From: SIG307 sp964609025
GTDB taxonomy: Bacteria > Bacillota > Clostridia > Lachnospirales > Lachnospiraceae
NCBI GenBank assembly: GCA_964609025.1
Contig: CAZSQM010000009.1
Span: 1 to 64,000 of the forward strand
Length of the DNA stretch: 64,000 bases
Direction: 5' to 3'
Shown: positions 8,282-16,576 of the stretch, one piece after another
Position numbering within the stretch: position 1 is the stretch's first letter
How the letters are laid out: each line of letters begins with the position of its first letter
Notes under the pieces: model-generated
Told to the model about the DNA's origin: nothing
Database searches by the model: none
The model's input: only the letters and a program-made list of their open reading frames with translations
Position numbers and translations under genes: made by a program

Positions 8282-10672
8282 CTATAAAATCATGGTCAGC
8301 TGAATTCTCTTCTTCTGTACATCCACGCTGAGTACCTTTACGTCCACGATATCCCCGACGCTGACCGCATCCAGAGGATGCTTGATAAAACGCTCCTTAG
8401 ACATCTGGGAAACATGTACCAGACCGTCCTGATGCACTCCGATATCCACAAAGGCACCGAAGTCAATAACATTACGTACCGTACCCTTTAAAATCATACC
8501 TTCGGTCAAATCCTTCATTTCCAGTACATCGGTACGAAGAATCGGCTTCGGCATCTCCTCACGCGGGTCACGTCCCGGTTTTTCCAGTTCCTTAATAATA
8601 TCCGTCAAGGTAATCTCACCGATACCGAGCTCTTCGGCCAGCGCTGCCTTATTCTTAATCTGGCGACTGAGACCGGACAAGCCTGTACCTGCTGCACCTG
8701 CCTTATCGTTCCCGGTATTCTTATCCGTATTCTTTCCCTCATTTTCTTCCGGTGCTGTGATATTCATACCGTTCATGGCAGCCATCAGCGCCTGCGCCAT
8801 GGCGGTGTTACCGCCCTTTACACGGAGGCGGTTGTCCTTTTCACGGTTACGCTTCGGAATGTCGTCCTTCTTCGTCGCTTTCTCGGCACGCGCCTGTAAT
8901 TCCTTCTGCTCTGCCTGTACTTTTTTAATATCCGCCGGGGTATAACCTAGCTTGTCCAGAAGCTTTTCCGCCGCCTCGTAAGACTCCGGGTGCACACTGG
9001 TAGCATCAAGCGGGTTCGTACCGTCATTAATCCGAAGGAAGCCCGCACACTGCTCGTACGCCTTCGGGCCGAGCTTCGCTACCTTTAAAAGCTCTTTACG
9101 GGTCTTGAACTTACCGTTTTCCTCCCGATATGCTACGATATTCTTTGCAATCGGCTTAGAAATCCCGGATACATACTCTAACAGCGGTGCGGACGCCGTA
9201 TTCAAATCCACGCCAACCTTATTTACGCAATCCTCTACCACGCCGGACAGCGTTTCGGAAAGCTTCTTCTGGTTCATATCATGCTGATACTGACCGACAC
9301 CGATGGACTTCGGGTCAATCTTAACAAGCTCCGCAAGCGGATCCTGCAGGCGGCGGGCAATGGAAGCCGCACTACGCTGTCCTACGTCAAAGTTCGGGAA
9401 CTCCTCGGTAGCCAGCTTACTTGCAGAGTACACAGAGGCTCCTGCCTCATTTACAATCACATACTGTACCGGCTTGTTTAACTCTTTCAAAAGCTCTACA
9501 ATCACGAGCTCCGACTCTCTGGAGGCCGTACCGTTTCCGACGGAAATCAGTGTAATGTTATACTTTTCGATTAACTTCTTCAAAATACGTTTGGACTCTT
9601 CCACCTTATTCTGCGGTGCGGTCGGATAAATTACCACCGTATCCAGCACCTTACCCGTCGGGTCCACTACTGCCAGCTTACAGCCGGTACGAAACGCCGG
9701 GTCCCAGCCGAGCACCGTTTGTCCCGCAATCGGAGGCTGCATTAAAAGCTGCTCCAAATTTTTGCCGAACACCTTAATGGCGCCGTCCTCCGCCTTCTCT
9801 GTCAGATCATTTCTGATTTCGCGCTCGATAGCAGGCGCAATCAAACGATTGTACGCGTCCTCGGCCGCCGCGGCAAGCAGCTCATCGGTAAACTCATTTT
9901 TCTTTACAATCACTTTTGTTCGCAGGAACTGCAAAATCCGCTCTTCCGGCGCACTTACCTTCACGGTCAGCACCTTTTCCTCCTCGCCCCGGTTTATCGC
10001 AAGAATTCGATGTCCCGGAAGCTTTGCAAGCGGCTCCTCAAAGTCATAATACATCTCATATACGGACTGGGTCTTTTCTTCCTTTGCCGCGGAAACAATC
10101 CTGCCCTCCTCCATGGTAATCTCACGGATGTAACGGCGGTACTCCGCATCATCGGAAATCTGCTCCGCAATAATATCCAAAGCACCCTCTACCGCTTCCT
10201 TTGGGGACTTTACGGAAAGTGCGTCGTCCTCCGCCTCCTTCACATACTCCGCTGCCGCTTCCTCGGCAGGCACTGTAAGCTCCTGCGCCAAAATCAGCTC
10301 TGCCAAAGGCGCGAGACCCTTTTCCTTTGCAATGGTGGCGCGGGTTCTTCTCTTCGGGCGGTACGGACGGTATAAGTCCTCCACTTCCACAAGCGTCACA
10401 GCAGCCAAAATCTGTGCCTTCAGTTCCTCGGTCAGCTTTCCCTGCTCCTCGATACTTCCGAGTACCTGCTCCTTCTTCTCCTCTAAATTTCTAAGATATA
10501 CCAGACGCTCATGCAGATTACGCAGCACCTCGTCATTTAACGAACCGGTTACCTCCTTACGGTAACGGGCAATAAACGGAATCGTATTTCCCTCATCAAT
10601 CAGCTTTACGGTAGCTTCTACCTGCTCTAAACGAATCCCCAACTCATTCTTTAACTGTTCATAGATATTCAT
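8282..10672 (-). CDS. tex: RNA-binding transcriptional accessory protein Tex
   Basis: A 796-residue protein. The N-terminal Tex core includes IPFIARYRKE and LYRPYRPKRRTRATIA. It is followed by a YqgF-like RNase H fold (GWDPAFRTGCKLAVVD), helix-hairpin-helix repeats (NKVGVDLNTASAPLLEYVSGI) and a C-terminal S1 RNA-binding domain (GMILKGTVRNVIDFGAFVDIG). Compared with the usual ~720-residue family, a Lys/Asn-rich spacer near residues 620-660 adds length. Tex is a nucleic-acid-binding factor linked to transcript handling. The start ATG has GGAGA upstream. Confidence 0.95.
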   Translation of the reverse strand: MNIYEQLKNELGIRLEQVEATVKLIDEGNTIPFIARYRKEVTGSLNDEVLRNLHERLVYLRNLEEKKEQVLGSIEEQGKLTEELKAQILAAVTLVEVEDLYRPYRPKRRTRATIAKEKGLAPLAELILAQELTVPAEEAAAEYVKEAEDDALSVKSPKEAVEGALDIIAEQISDDAEYRRYIREITMEEGRIVSAAKEEKTQSVYEMYYDFEEPLAKLPGHRILAINRGEEEKVLTVKVSAPEERILQFLRTKVIVKKNEFTDELLAAAAEDAYNRLIAPAIEREIRNDLTEKAEDGAIKVFGKNLEQLLMQPPIAGQTVLGWDPAFRTGCKLAVVDPTGKVLDTVVIYPTAPQNKVEESKRILKKLIEKYNITLISVGNGTASRESELVIVELLKELNKPVQYVIVNEAGASVYSASKLATEEFPNFDVGQRSAASIARRLQDPLAELVKIDPKSIGVGQYQHDMNQKKLSETLSGVVEDCVNKVGVDLNTASAPLLEYVSGISKPIAKNIVAYREENGKFKTRKELLKVAKLGPKAYEQCAGFLRINDGTNPLDATSVHPESYEAAEKLLDKLGYTPADIKKVQAEQKELQARAEKATKKDDIPKRNREKDNRLRVKGGNTAMAQALMAAMNGMNITAPEENEGKNTDKNTGNDKAGAAGTGLSGLSRQIKNKAALAEELGIGEITLTDIIKELEKPGRDPREEMPKPILRTDVLEMKDLTEGMILKGTVRNVIDFGAFVDIGVHQDGLVHVSQMSKERFIKHPLDAVSVGDIVDVKVLSVDVQKKRIQLTMIL

Positions 10673-10934
10673 TGTCTAAATCTCCTAACATCTGTCCTTG
10701 TGCCGCCCAAAAGCTACTCCAAAGCCCGTCCCACAAAAGAAGGGTATGGAAAATAAAGCCATAGTTGCACACATTATAGTGTACCATATTTTCAGAAAAA
10801 AGAAAAGAGGGAAGAACCCGGAGTTTCACCCTCCGCCATCTTCCCGTAATACTTCGCCTGCACATTCCACAGCATCCGGCAGTTACCGGCAATTTGGCTC
10901 TTTTCCTTTCGATACCCGCACAAAACAAAGGAGA

Positions 10935-10968
10935 AGGGCTACGCAGCCACAACGCCTGCGACAGCCCT
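10935..10968 (-). terminator. Terminator of the adhE-hydrogenase operon
   Basis: On the minus strand the sequence folds as AGGGCT/AGCCCT with an inner CGCAG/CTGCG helix, followed by a T-rich tract. It starts 45 bp beyond the stop of the group B hydrogenase gene. On the plus strand it is followed by CTCTTTTTCC, so it may work both ways. The rest of 10673-11012 shows only an AT-rich segment likely to hold the tex promoter; I see no gene there. Confidence 0.7.
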
Positions 10969-11012
10969 CCTCTTTTTCCTATCCTGTCAGAGTTTCTGAT
11001 AAAACACCATGC

Positions 11013-12437
11013 CTACTTCAATACCGATACCGCGTCGGCAATCGTCTTTTCCATTGCCTCACGGCCGTATTTATCTACTTCGGCCTTATTCTTTTCTCCG
11101 TGGGTCAGACATCCCGCACCGCCGATACAGCCGCCGGTACATGCCATGCCCTCGATAAAGTTTGCATCCAGAACATTTTTATTCTTCTTTAACAGCGCCA
11201 CACGGCACGCCTCAATACCGTCGCAGACGCTTGCCTTTAACGGGAAGTCTTCCATTCCCTGTTCCTTTAACGCCTGCGCTACCGCGTCGGACAGACCGCC
11301 GCTGCGGGCAAAAATTCTTCCGAAGTAAGAAGCATTGTCCAATACACCCTCCTCTAAGGTTGTAATGTCAATATCACGGCTGTCAAACAATGCCTGCAGC
11401 TCCTCGAACGTAAGCACCGCATCCACATAAGGCTTTACGGAATCTAACTGTACCTCCATCTTTTTCGCGGTACACGGACCGATAAACACAACCTTTGCAT
11501 TCTCGGTCGTTTTCTTGATGTACTCTCCGATGGCAGCCATCGGAGAAAGGTTATGCGAGATAAACGGCACCAAATCCGGGAATTCCGACTTTATGTATGC
11601 CACAAAGGCCGGACAACAGGAGCTTGTCAAAAAGCCTTTTTCCGCAAGCTCTTTGGACTCCGCCATCGCCACCATATCCGCGCCGAGCGCTGCTTCAACC
11701 ACCGTATGGAAGCCCAGCTTTTTTAAACCGGTAATGACCTGTCCGAGCTTGGCATAGGCAAACTGGCTGGAAATGGAAGGCGCTACCACCGCGTACAGCT
11801 TATAGTTTCTTCCCTGTTCACTCTTTTTGAGTAAGTCAACCACATTCAGGATAAACGACTTATCCATAATTGCACCGAACGGGCACTGATAAACGCAGGC
11901 GCCGCAGGAAATACACTTGCTGTTGTCAATTCGCGCGGCATTGTCCTCGTTAATGGAAATTGCCTTAATCTTGCAGGCATTCTGGCAGGGACGCTTGCGG
12001 TTTACGATTGCCGTATAAGGGCATACCTTGGCACACTGACCGCACTCCACGCACTTTGACTTATCAATGTGCGCCACATGGTTATGGTCAAAGGAGATTG
12101 CTCCTCTCGGACACACGTCCTCGCAACGGTGTGCAAGACAGCCCCGGCAGGAGCCGGTTACTTCGTAGCCGGCAGCCGGACATTCGTCGCAGGCAATGTC
12201 GATTACTTCAATCACGTTCGGATTATCCTTATTGCCACCCATCGCAATTTTCACACGCTCCGCCAAAATCGCGCGTTCCTTATAGACGCAGCAACGCATC
12301 GTCGGCGTTTTGCCCGGAACAATCGTCTTCGGGATTTCAAGCACATTTTCAAGCAATGTATCATTCCATGCCTGACGGGCAACTTCACGCAAAACCTTAT
12401 ATTTTAAATGCTGTACCTTTGTATCGAATTTTCTCAT
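11013..12437 (-). CDS. [FeFe] hydrogenase, group B-like
   Basis: A 474-residue protein. The N-terminal half is rich in ferredoxin-type cysteines (about residues 83-185, including CVECGQCAKVCP and CISCGACVYQCP). The H-cluster domain shows all three signatures: L1 TSSCCPAF (271-278), L2 GPCTAKKME (320-328) and L3 MACTGGCIGG (431-440, Cys433 and Cys437). It has no membrane segments or PAS domain. Group B enzymes are common in Clostridia and poorly characterised; H2 production or uptake with ferredoxin is the expected reaction. It is the last gene of the operon, 9 bp after the phosphatase gene. Confidence 0.88.
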   Translation of the reverse strand: MRKFDTKVQHLKYKVLREVARQAWNDTLLENVLEIPKTIVPGKTPTMRCCVYKERAILAERVKIAMGGNKDNPNVIEVIDIACDECPAAGYEVTGSCRGCLAHRCEDVCPRGAISFDHNHVAHIDKSKCVECGQCAKVCPYTAIVNRKRPCQNACKIKAISINEDNAARIDNSKCISCGACVYQCPFGAIMDKSFILNVVDLLKKSEQGRNYKLYAVVAPSISSQFAYAKLGQVITGLKKLGFHTVVEAALGADMVAMAESKELAEKGFLTSSCCPAFVAYIKSEFPDLVPFISHNLSPMAAIGEYIKKTTENAKVVFIGPCTAKKMEVQLDSVKPYVDAVLTFEELQALFDSRDIDITTLEEGVLDNASYFGRIFARSGGLSDAVAQALKEQGMEDFPLKASVCDGIEACRVALLKKNKNVLDANFIEGMACTGGCIGGAGCLTHGEKNKAEVDKYGREAMEKTIADAVSVLK

Positions 12438-12446
12438 ACGCCCTCC

Positions 12447-13619
12447 TTAGAAATAACTAACCTTGATGCGTTTTCCCATTTGCTTTAAGCATTTCGACAA
12501 TTCTTCCACCAGATTCATTTTGATGTTAAAGTTAATCGGTAAATCCGGGTTCTGATGTGCCGGATTGACCGCTCTTCCCACATAAAAGTTGATATCCGTC
12601 GCTTCCTCAAATAACAGACGGCAAATCAGGGAGGCACCGTCGCGCTTTACGCTCCAATGCTCATAATCCTTATTATCGGCAAGGTAATCTCTGGCATATT
12701 CCAGCACCTTGTTTACCGTAATAACGCCTTCCGTTACAAGGTCAACGCCTTCGATTTCGGCAATCGGCGGAACGTCGGAGCGTTCAAAATTAAGGGTTGC
12801 CCGAAGCGGCTTTCCAAGGTATTTTGCCGCAATGGAGGAGGTGGTTCCTCCACAAATAATATGCTTTCCCTCCTTGGAAAAGAACAGCGACATCATACGG
12901 TCGCAGTCATCCCGGTTGGAAGGCGGACCGAACAAAATATTCATCGGCTCACGTCTTCTGACGCGTACTACACAGGCGGTGGCATCATCGCCCGGACGGT
13001 TTCCGTACAGCTTATTGCATTCGTCCACAAGAATCGTGGACAGCGTTTTTGCGGTATATCCGGCAGGGGCTAATGTCTGCATAAAGGCTGCGATATCCTC
13101 CTGCTTCCAGCCGAAATTGTACGCCGTACCGATACCGGCATGGGGACACCCGTCGCTCATTGCCACAAAAATATCGTTCTCCCGGAGCTTTATCATGGAT
13201 TTGTAGATTTTCTTTCCGCCAATATTCATTTCCGTCTTCGGATAATCATAAATTTCCTCGTCCCGTATCAGAATTACATGCGGATTATCATACTGAATCA
13301 CTTCGGCAGTTTCGTTATTAATCACATGAATAATCGTAAACGTAGAATATGCAACGCCCCGCACCGAACAAACCGGAAGCGTCGCCGCAATGGTGGAAAC
13401 GCATTCCTCAAGCGGCAACCCCTCCGCCATCATCGTTGAGATGATTTTGGAGGTAAGCGTTGAGAGAATACTTGCCTTCACACCGCTTCCGAGCCCGTCC
13501 GCCAAAACGATTACCGTGGAGTTCTCGCCCTGCTCCACAATATCCACATGGTCGCCGCAGAGCTGTTCCCCGTAATGATTAATACTTTTATAGCCGATGT
13601 CTGTACACAAATCATTCAT
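12447..13619 (-). CDS. SpoIIE/PP2C-type serine phosphatase associated with the hydrogenases
   Basis: A 390-residue protein. Residues 1-220 form a PP2C-like domain with the metal-binding aspartates in ADGLGSG (40-46), MSDG (154-157) and GDDATA (210-215). The C-terminal ~170 residues are not recognisable to me. There is no transmembrane stage II sporulation region, so this is not SpoIIE proper. It overlaps the sensory hydrogenase gene by 8 bp, implying coupled translation and a joint function. Family knowledge: group C hydrogenases are often next to PP2C phosphatases. The target protein is unknown. Confidence 0.85.
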   Translation of the reverse strand: MNDLCTDIGYKSINHYGEQLCGDHVDIVEQGENSTVIVLADGLGSGVKASILSTLTSKIISTMMAEGLPLEECVSTIAATLPVCSVRGVAYSTFTIIHVINNETAEVIQYDNPHVILIRDEEIYDYPKTEMNIGGKKIYKSMIKLRENDIFVAMSDGCPHAGIGTAYNFGWKQEDIAAFMQTLAPAGYTAKTLSTILVDECNKLYGNRPGDDATACVVRVRRREPMNILFGPPSNRDDCDRMMSLFFSKEGKHIICGGTTSSIAAKYLGKPLRATLNFERSDVPPIAEIEGVDLVTEGVITVNKVLEYARDYLADNKDYEHWSVKRDGASLICRLLFEEATDINFYVGRAVNPAHQNPDLPINFNIKMNLVEELSKCLKQMGKRIKVSYF

Positions 13620-15288
13620 CTGAAATCGACTCCTTTAATTTTGCAAGAGCAATCTTGGTTTCCGCTGCCGTTTCACCGAGCAGCGACGCAATTTCCTGTA
13701 CAATGCGCATCTGCTTGTCCACAACCTTATCGGCAACCTCCACCGTCTGGCGGCTGATACTTTCTTTCTTTTCGCGTTCCTTTTCCTCATCGGTCACATC
13801 ACGCATAATGCAAATCAGCATACGGGATTCCTTGTCGTGAACAACGGTCTGCTCCACATAACGCTTGTACTCCGCAAGATACACACGCTGGTTCTTTACT
13901 CCTCTGCCGTTTTTCAATACATTCATAAACACATCCGGGTCAAGGATCCGAATCACCTGGTCGCCAAGTACGTCGGAAGCGGAACGGATATTCATAATCT
14001 TCTGGGCGGCAGTATTAATCTGCTGCACCTCCAGATTTTCATTCAGCACAATCAGACCGTTCGGCGTATTCTTTACAATCGTATCCGAAAAGCTCTCCGC
14101 CTTATCCTTCAAGAACGGCAGACACATGGAGATTTCCGCCTTACCCTGATAAATGGCAATCGCCTTCTCGCGACAGGTATCATAACCGCAGGAACCGCAG
14201 TTGAGTTCCTGGGACGGCTTAAACTTGCCCATCTGGCGAAGGATTCCGGCAATCTCATTCTCCGTAGGCATCTGGGAACGGCGCTCAATAAACTCAAAGC
14301 TCTTTTTCATGGTCAAAAGCTCCGGCTGCTTCACATCAAAGTCCTTTTTACCGGCATACTGCGCCACCGACATATAATCCTTCACCGGAGAGCGGTGATA
14401 CTTTTCCATGACCGGACCGCCGATACAGCTGCCGACACAGGCGGACATCTCAATAAAGCAGTTATGTATCTTTCCGTTCTCGATATCGCGCAAAGCGGCA
14501 ATACAGTTTTCCACGCCGTCAATCGCCATATAAGTATAGCCCGGCGCGTCCTGCGCCATTGTTTTTAAAATGCCGCCGGTCGTCGGGAAATAACGGGCGC
14601 GGCTTTCTTCGGACACATCCATTTCCTGTCTGAGTTCTATCTTCTCGGCATTAAGCCAGTTTGTCAGTTCCTCAAAGGTCAGCACCGCATCTACAATGCC
14701 GGCGTAATGCTCCGCCTCGTCCTTTTTTGCCACACACGGACCGATAAATACCGTCTTCGCGTCCGGATAACGGCTTTTGATATCCTTACAGTGCGCCTGC
14801 ATCGGGGATACCACATCCGCAAGAAATTCCAGTTCCTGCGGAAAATACTTCTGAATCAGCAGATTGACGGAATGACAGCAGGAGGAAATGACGATGTCGC
14901 GCTGCTCCTCCTTTAACATCCGCTCATACTCTCTTTTCACCATCGTAGCACCGATTGCGGTTTCTTCAGCGTCTGCAAAACCGAGCTTTTTCAATGCCTC
15001 CCGCATCGCTTCAATGCCGATGCCGTCATAGTTTGCGACGAAGGACGGTGCAAGGCTTACATACACCGGAGTTCCGCCCTGCAAAAGCACCTTTACCTTT
15101 TCGGTTTCGTCTACGATTTCCTTTGCGTTCTGCGGACAGACAACAAAGCACTGTCCGCATAAAATACATTCGTTTCCGATAATATGTGCCTGATCGCCCG
15201 AAAAACGAATGGACTTCACCGGACAATGCCTGATACACTTATAGCAATTTTTACAGTTTGATTTTTTTAGCGTTAAACAGTTCGGCAT
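13612..15288 (-). CDS. Sensory [FeFe] hydrogenase, group C (HydS-like), with PAS domain
   Basis: A 558-residue protein. Order: two ferredoxin-type [4Fe-4S] motifs (residues 12-51), H-cluster domain with L1 SSCCHS (135-140), L2 GPCVAKK (183-189) and L3 SACVGSCIGG (Cys284, Cys288), then a four-cysteine [4Fe-4S] module (Cys364, 367, 372, 389), a PAS domain (about 401-500) and a C-terminal helical tail. Group C proteins are thought to sense H2 or redox state and pass the signal through PAS. L1 ends in His-Ser where catalytic enzymes have Pro, in keeping with a sensor role. Overlaps the phosphatase gene. Confidence 0.88.
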   Translation of the reverse strand: MPNCLTLKKSNCKNCYKCIRHCPVKSIRFSGDQAHIIGNECILCGQCFVVCPQNAKEIVDETEKVKVLLQGGTPVYVSLAPSFVANYDGIGIEAMREALKKLGFADAEETAIGATMVKREYERMLKEEQRDIVISSCCHSVNLLIQKYFPQELEFLADVVSPMQAHCKDIKSRYPDAKTVFIGPCVAKKDEAEHYAGIVDAVLTFEELTNWLNAEKIELRQEMDVSEESRARYFPTTGGILKTMAQDAPGYTYMAIDGVENCIAALRDIENGKIHNCFIEMSACVGSCIGGPVMEKYHRSPVKDYMSVAQYAGKKDFDVKQPELLTMKKSFEFIERRSQMPTENEIAGILRQMGKFKPSQELNCGSCGYDTCREKAIAIYQGKAEISMCLPFLKDKAESFSDTIVKNTPNGLIVLNENLEVQQINTAAQKIMNIRSASDVLGDQVIRILDPDVFMNVLKNGRGVKNQRVYLAEYKRYVEQTVVHDKESRMLICIMRDVTDEEKEREKKESISRQTVEVADKVVDKQMRIVQEIASLLGETAAETKIALAKLKESISDE

Positions 15289-15294
15289 ACTCTG

Positions 15295-15555
15295 TTACTC
15301 CTTTGCTGCATCCAGTCTGGCAAGGATTTTATCCCTAAAAAATTCATCAAAAGTTTCTTTTATCACACCGGTATAAACATCATCATCTACCTGCACCGTT
15401 ACACCTACGCGGTTACACCTGCCGATACAAAAACTACCGGCAAGTGTAATCTCGTTTTCCAGATGATGCGTTTCCACGGCTTTTTGAAGCAGTCCGACAA
15501 TCTCTTCCGAACCCTTTAAGTGGCAGGAACTGCCGACACAAACCTGAACAATCAT
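15295..15555 (-). CDS. Thioredoxin-fold [2Fe-2S] ferredoxin
   Basis: An 86-residue protein starting MIVQVCVGSSCHLKGS, with the second cysteine pair in SFCIGRC. This four-cysteine pattern is that of the thioredoxin-like 2Fe-2S ferredoxins related to NuoE and HydC. It probably carries electrons for the neighbouring hydrogenases. The ATG at 15555 is preferred; a GTG at 15564 overlaps the upstream TGA (GTGA) and is an alternative. It is one of two adjacent paralogues. Confidence 0.82.
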   Translation of the reverse strand: MIVQVCVGSSCHLKGSEEIVGLLQKAVETHHLENEITLAGSFCIGRCNRVGVTVQVDDDVYTGVIKETFDEFFRDKILARLDAAKE

Positions 15556-15560
15556 AAACC

Positions 15561-15800
15561 TCACGCCTTTGCAAGAACTTGATTTTCAAAGAATTCCTTT
15601 GTGGAATCCGGAGTTACGGAATAGAAAACATCGTCAACCGTCACGCAGACGCCCTGCTGACACTTGCCCATGCAGAACGTACCGCCGAGCTCCACCTTAT
15701 CACCGAGCTGATTCTCGTTAATCAGATACTGAAGCTGTTCTACCACCTGACGGGAGCCTTTAATATGACAGGACGAACCGATACACACTGTAATTTTCAT
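15561..15800 (-). CDS. Thioredoxin-fold [2Fe-2S] ferredoxin (paralogue)
   Basis: A 79-residue protein starting MKITVCIGSSCHIKGS with the second cysteine pair in TFCMGKC. It is clearly homologous to the next gene downstream, suggesting tandem duplication followed by divergence. It probably serves electron transfer to the sensory or the group B hydrogenase. It starts 12 bp after the kinase-like gene in the same operon. Confidence 0.82.
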   Translation of the reverse strand: MKITVCIGSSCHIKGSRQVVEQLQYLINENQLGDKVELGGTFCMGKCQQGVCVTVDDVFYSVTPDSTKEFFENQVLAKA

Positions 15801-15812
15801 ACTGCGTCCTCC

Positions 15813-16562
15813 TTATTCATAATCTACAACGTCTACCCAGCTAAGCAGGAATTCGCGTTCCTTCTCGTTGCCTTTCACAGACTGGGAAGCCGCAACAATC
15901 GGCATCCACTTCTGAACATACTGCTTTGCGGTATTACTCTTTTTACAGAACAAATCAAGATACTGCTTTGCGCCCTCGATATCACCCTCCAGCCAGAACA
16001 GGAGATACGTTCTGGCAGCGTCGGCGGAAGCGTTGCCCTGGGTTACATGGGACCAGTCCAGAATGTACGGAACACCTTCCTCCGTCACAATGATATTGGA
16101 CGGGTTGAAGTCGCCGTGACAAACCTTATTGTGCTTCGGCATACCCTCTAAGCGGGTGTGCAGGTCATAACGGGTCGTAGCGTCTAACTCTGCCTGACTG
16201 ATTTTACTGTTCATCTTGTCCTTGAGCTTGTTTAACAGCGGACAGGTCTTCGCATGAACTTTGAGCTGTAAGTCTACGAACATTTCCAGATATTCGTCCT
16301 TTTTATCCGGATTCTCCTGCATCAGCTGTGCCAGTGTCTTTCCCTTGATGAATTCGGAAACGATTGCCCACTTTCCGTCAATCGTCGTAACCTCGAAAAT
16401 CTTCGGGATATTCAGACCGGTTTCTTCGATTCTTGCCTGATTTAACGCTTCATTCAACACATCAGCCTTGGAATAGTTCTCGTTAAATACCTTAATACAC
16501 TTGTCGCCGTCACGATAAACGGTCTTATTGTTTCTTACTGCAATGACTCTATCCAGTTTCAT
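15813..16562 (-). CDS. APH-type kinase within the adhE-hydrogenase operon
   Basis: A 249-residue protein of the aminoglycoside-phosphotransferase fold (resembling family TIGR02172). It has the catalytic loop CHGDFNPSNII and the metal-binding DWSH, both intact, plus an N-lobe with KCIKVF. The substrate is unknown. Lying 14 bp after adhE and 12 bp before the ferredoxins, it is surely cotranscribed. Since the operon also encodes a PP2C-like phosphatase and a sensory hydrogenase, a protein-kinase-like counterpart role is a tempting inference, but small-molecule phosphorylation is equally possible. Confidence 0.75.
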   Translation of the reverse strand: MKLDRVIAVRNNKTVYRDGDKCIKVFNENYSKADVLNEALNQARIEETGLNIPKIFEVTTIDGKWAIVSEFIKGKTLAQLMQENPDKKDEYLEMFVDLQLKVHAKTCPLLNKLKDKMNSKISQAELDATTRYDLHTRLEGMPKHNKVCHGDFNPSNIIVTEEGVPYILDWSHVTQGNASADAARTYLLFWLEGDIEGAKQYLDLFCKKSNTAKQYVQKWMPIVAASQSVKGNEKEREFLLSWVDVVDYE

Positions 16563-16576
16563 AGTCCGTATCCTCC

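Noticed and set aside
10659..10952. 97-codon minus ORF between tex and the hydrogenase operon
   Set aside because: It crosses the operon terminator and overlaps the tex start; composition and lack of a ribosome-binding site argue against a gene.
12447..13619. Sporulation phosphatase SpoIIE
   Set aside because: The protein lacks the ten-helix membrane region and is embedded in a hydrogenase operon; only the PP2C-like domain is shared.
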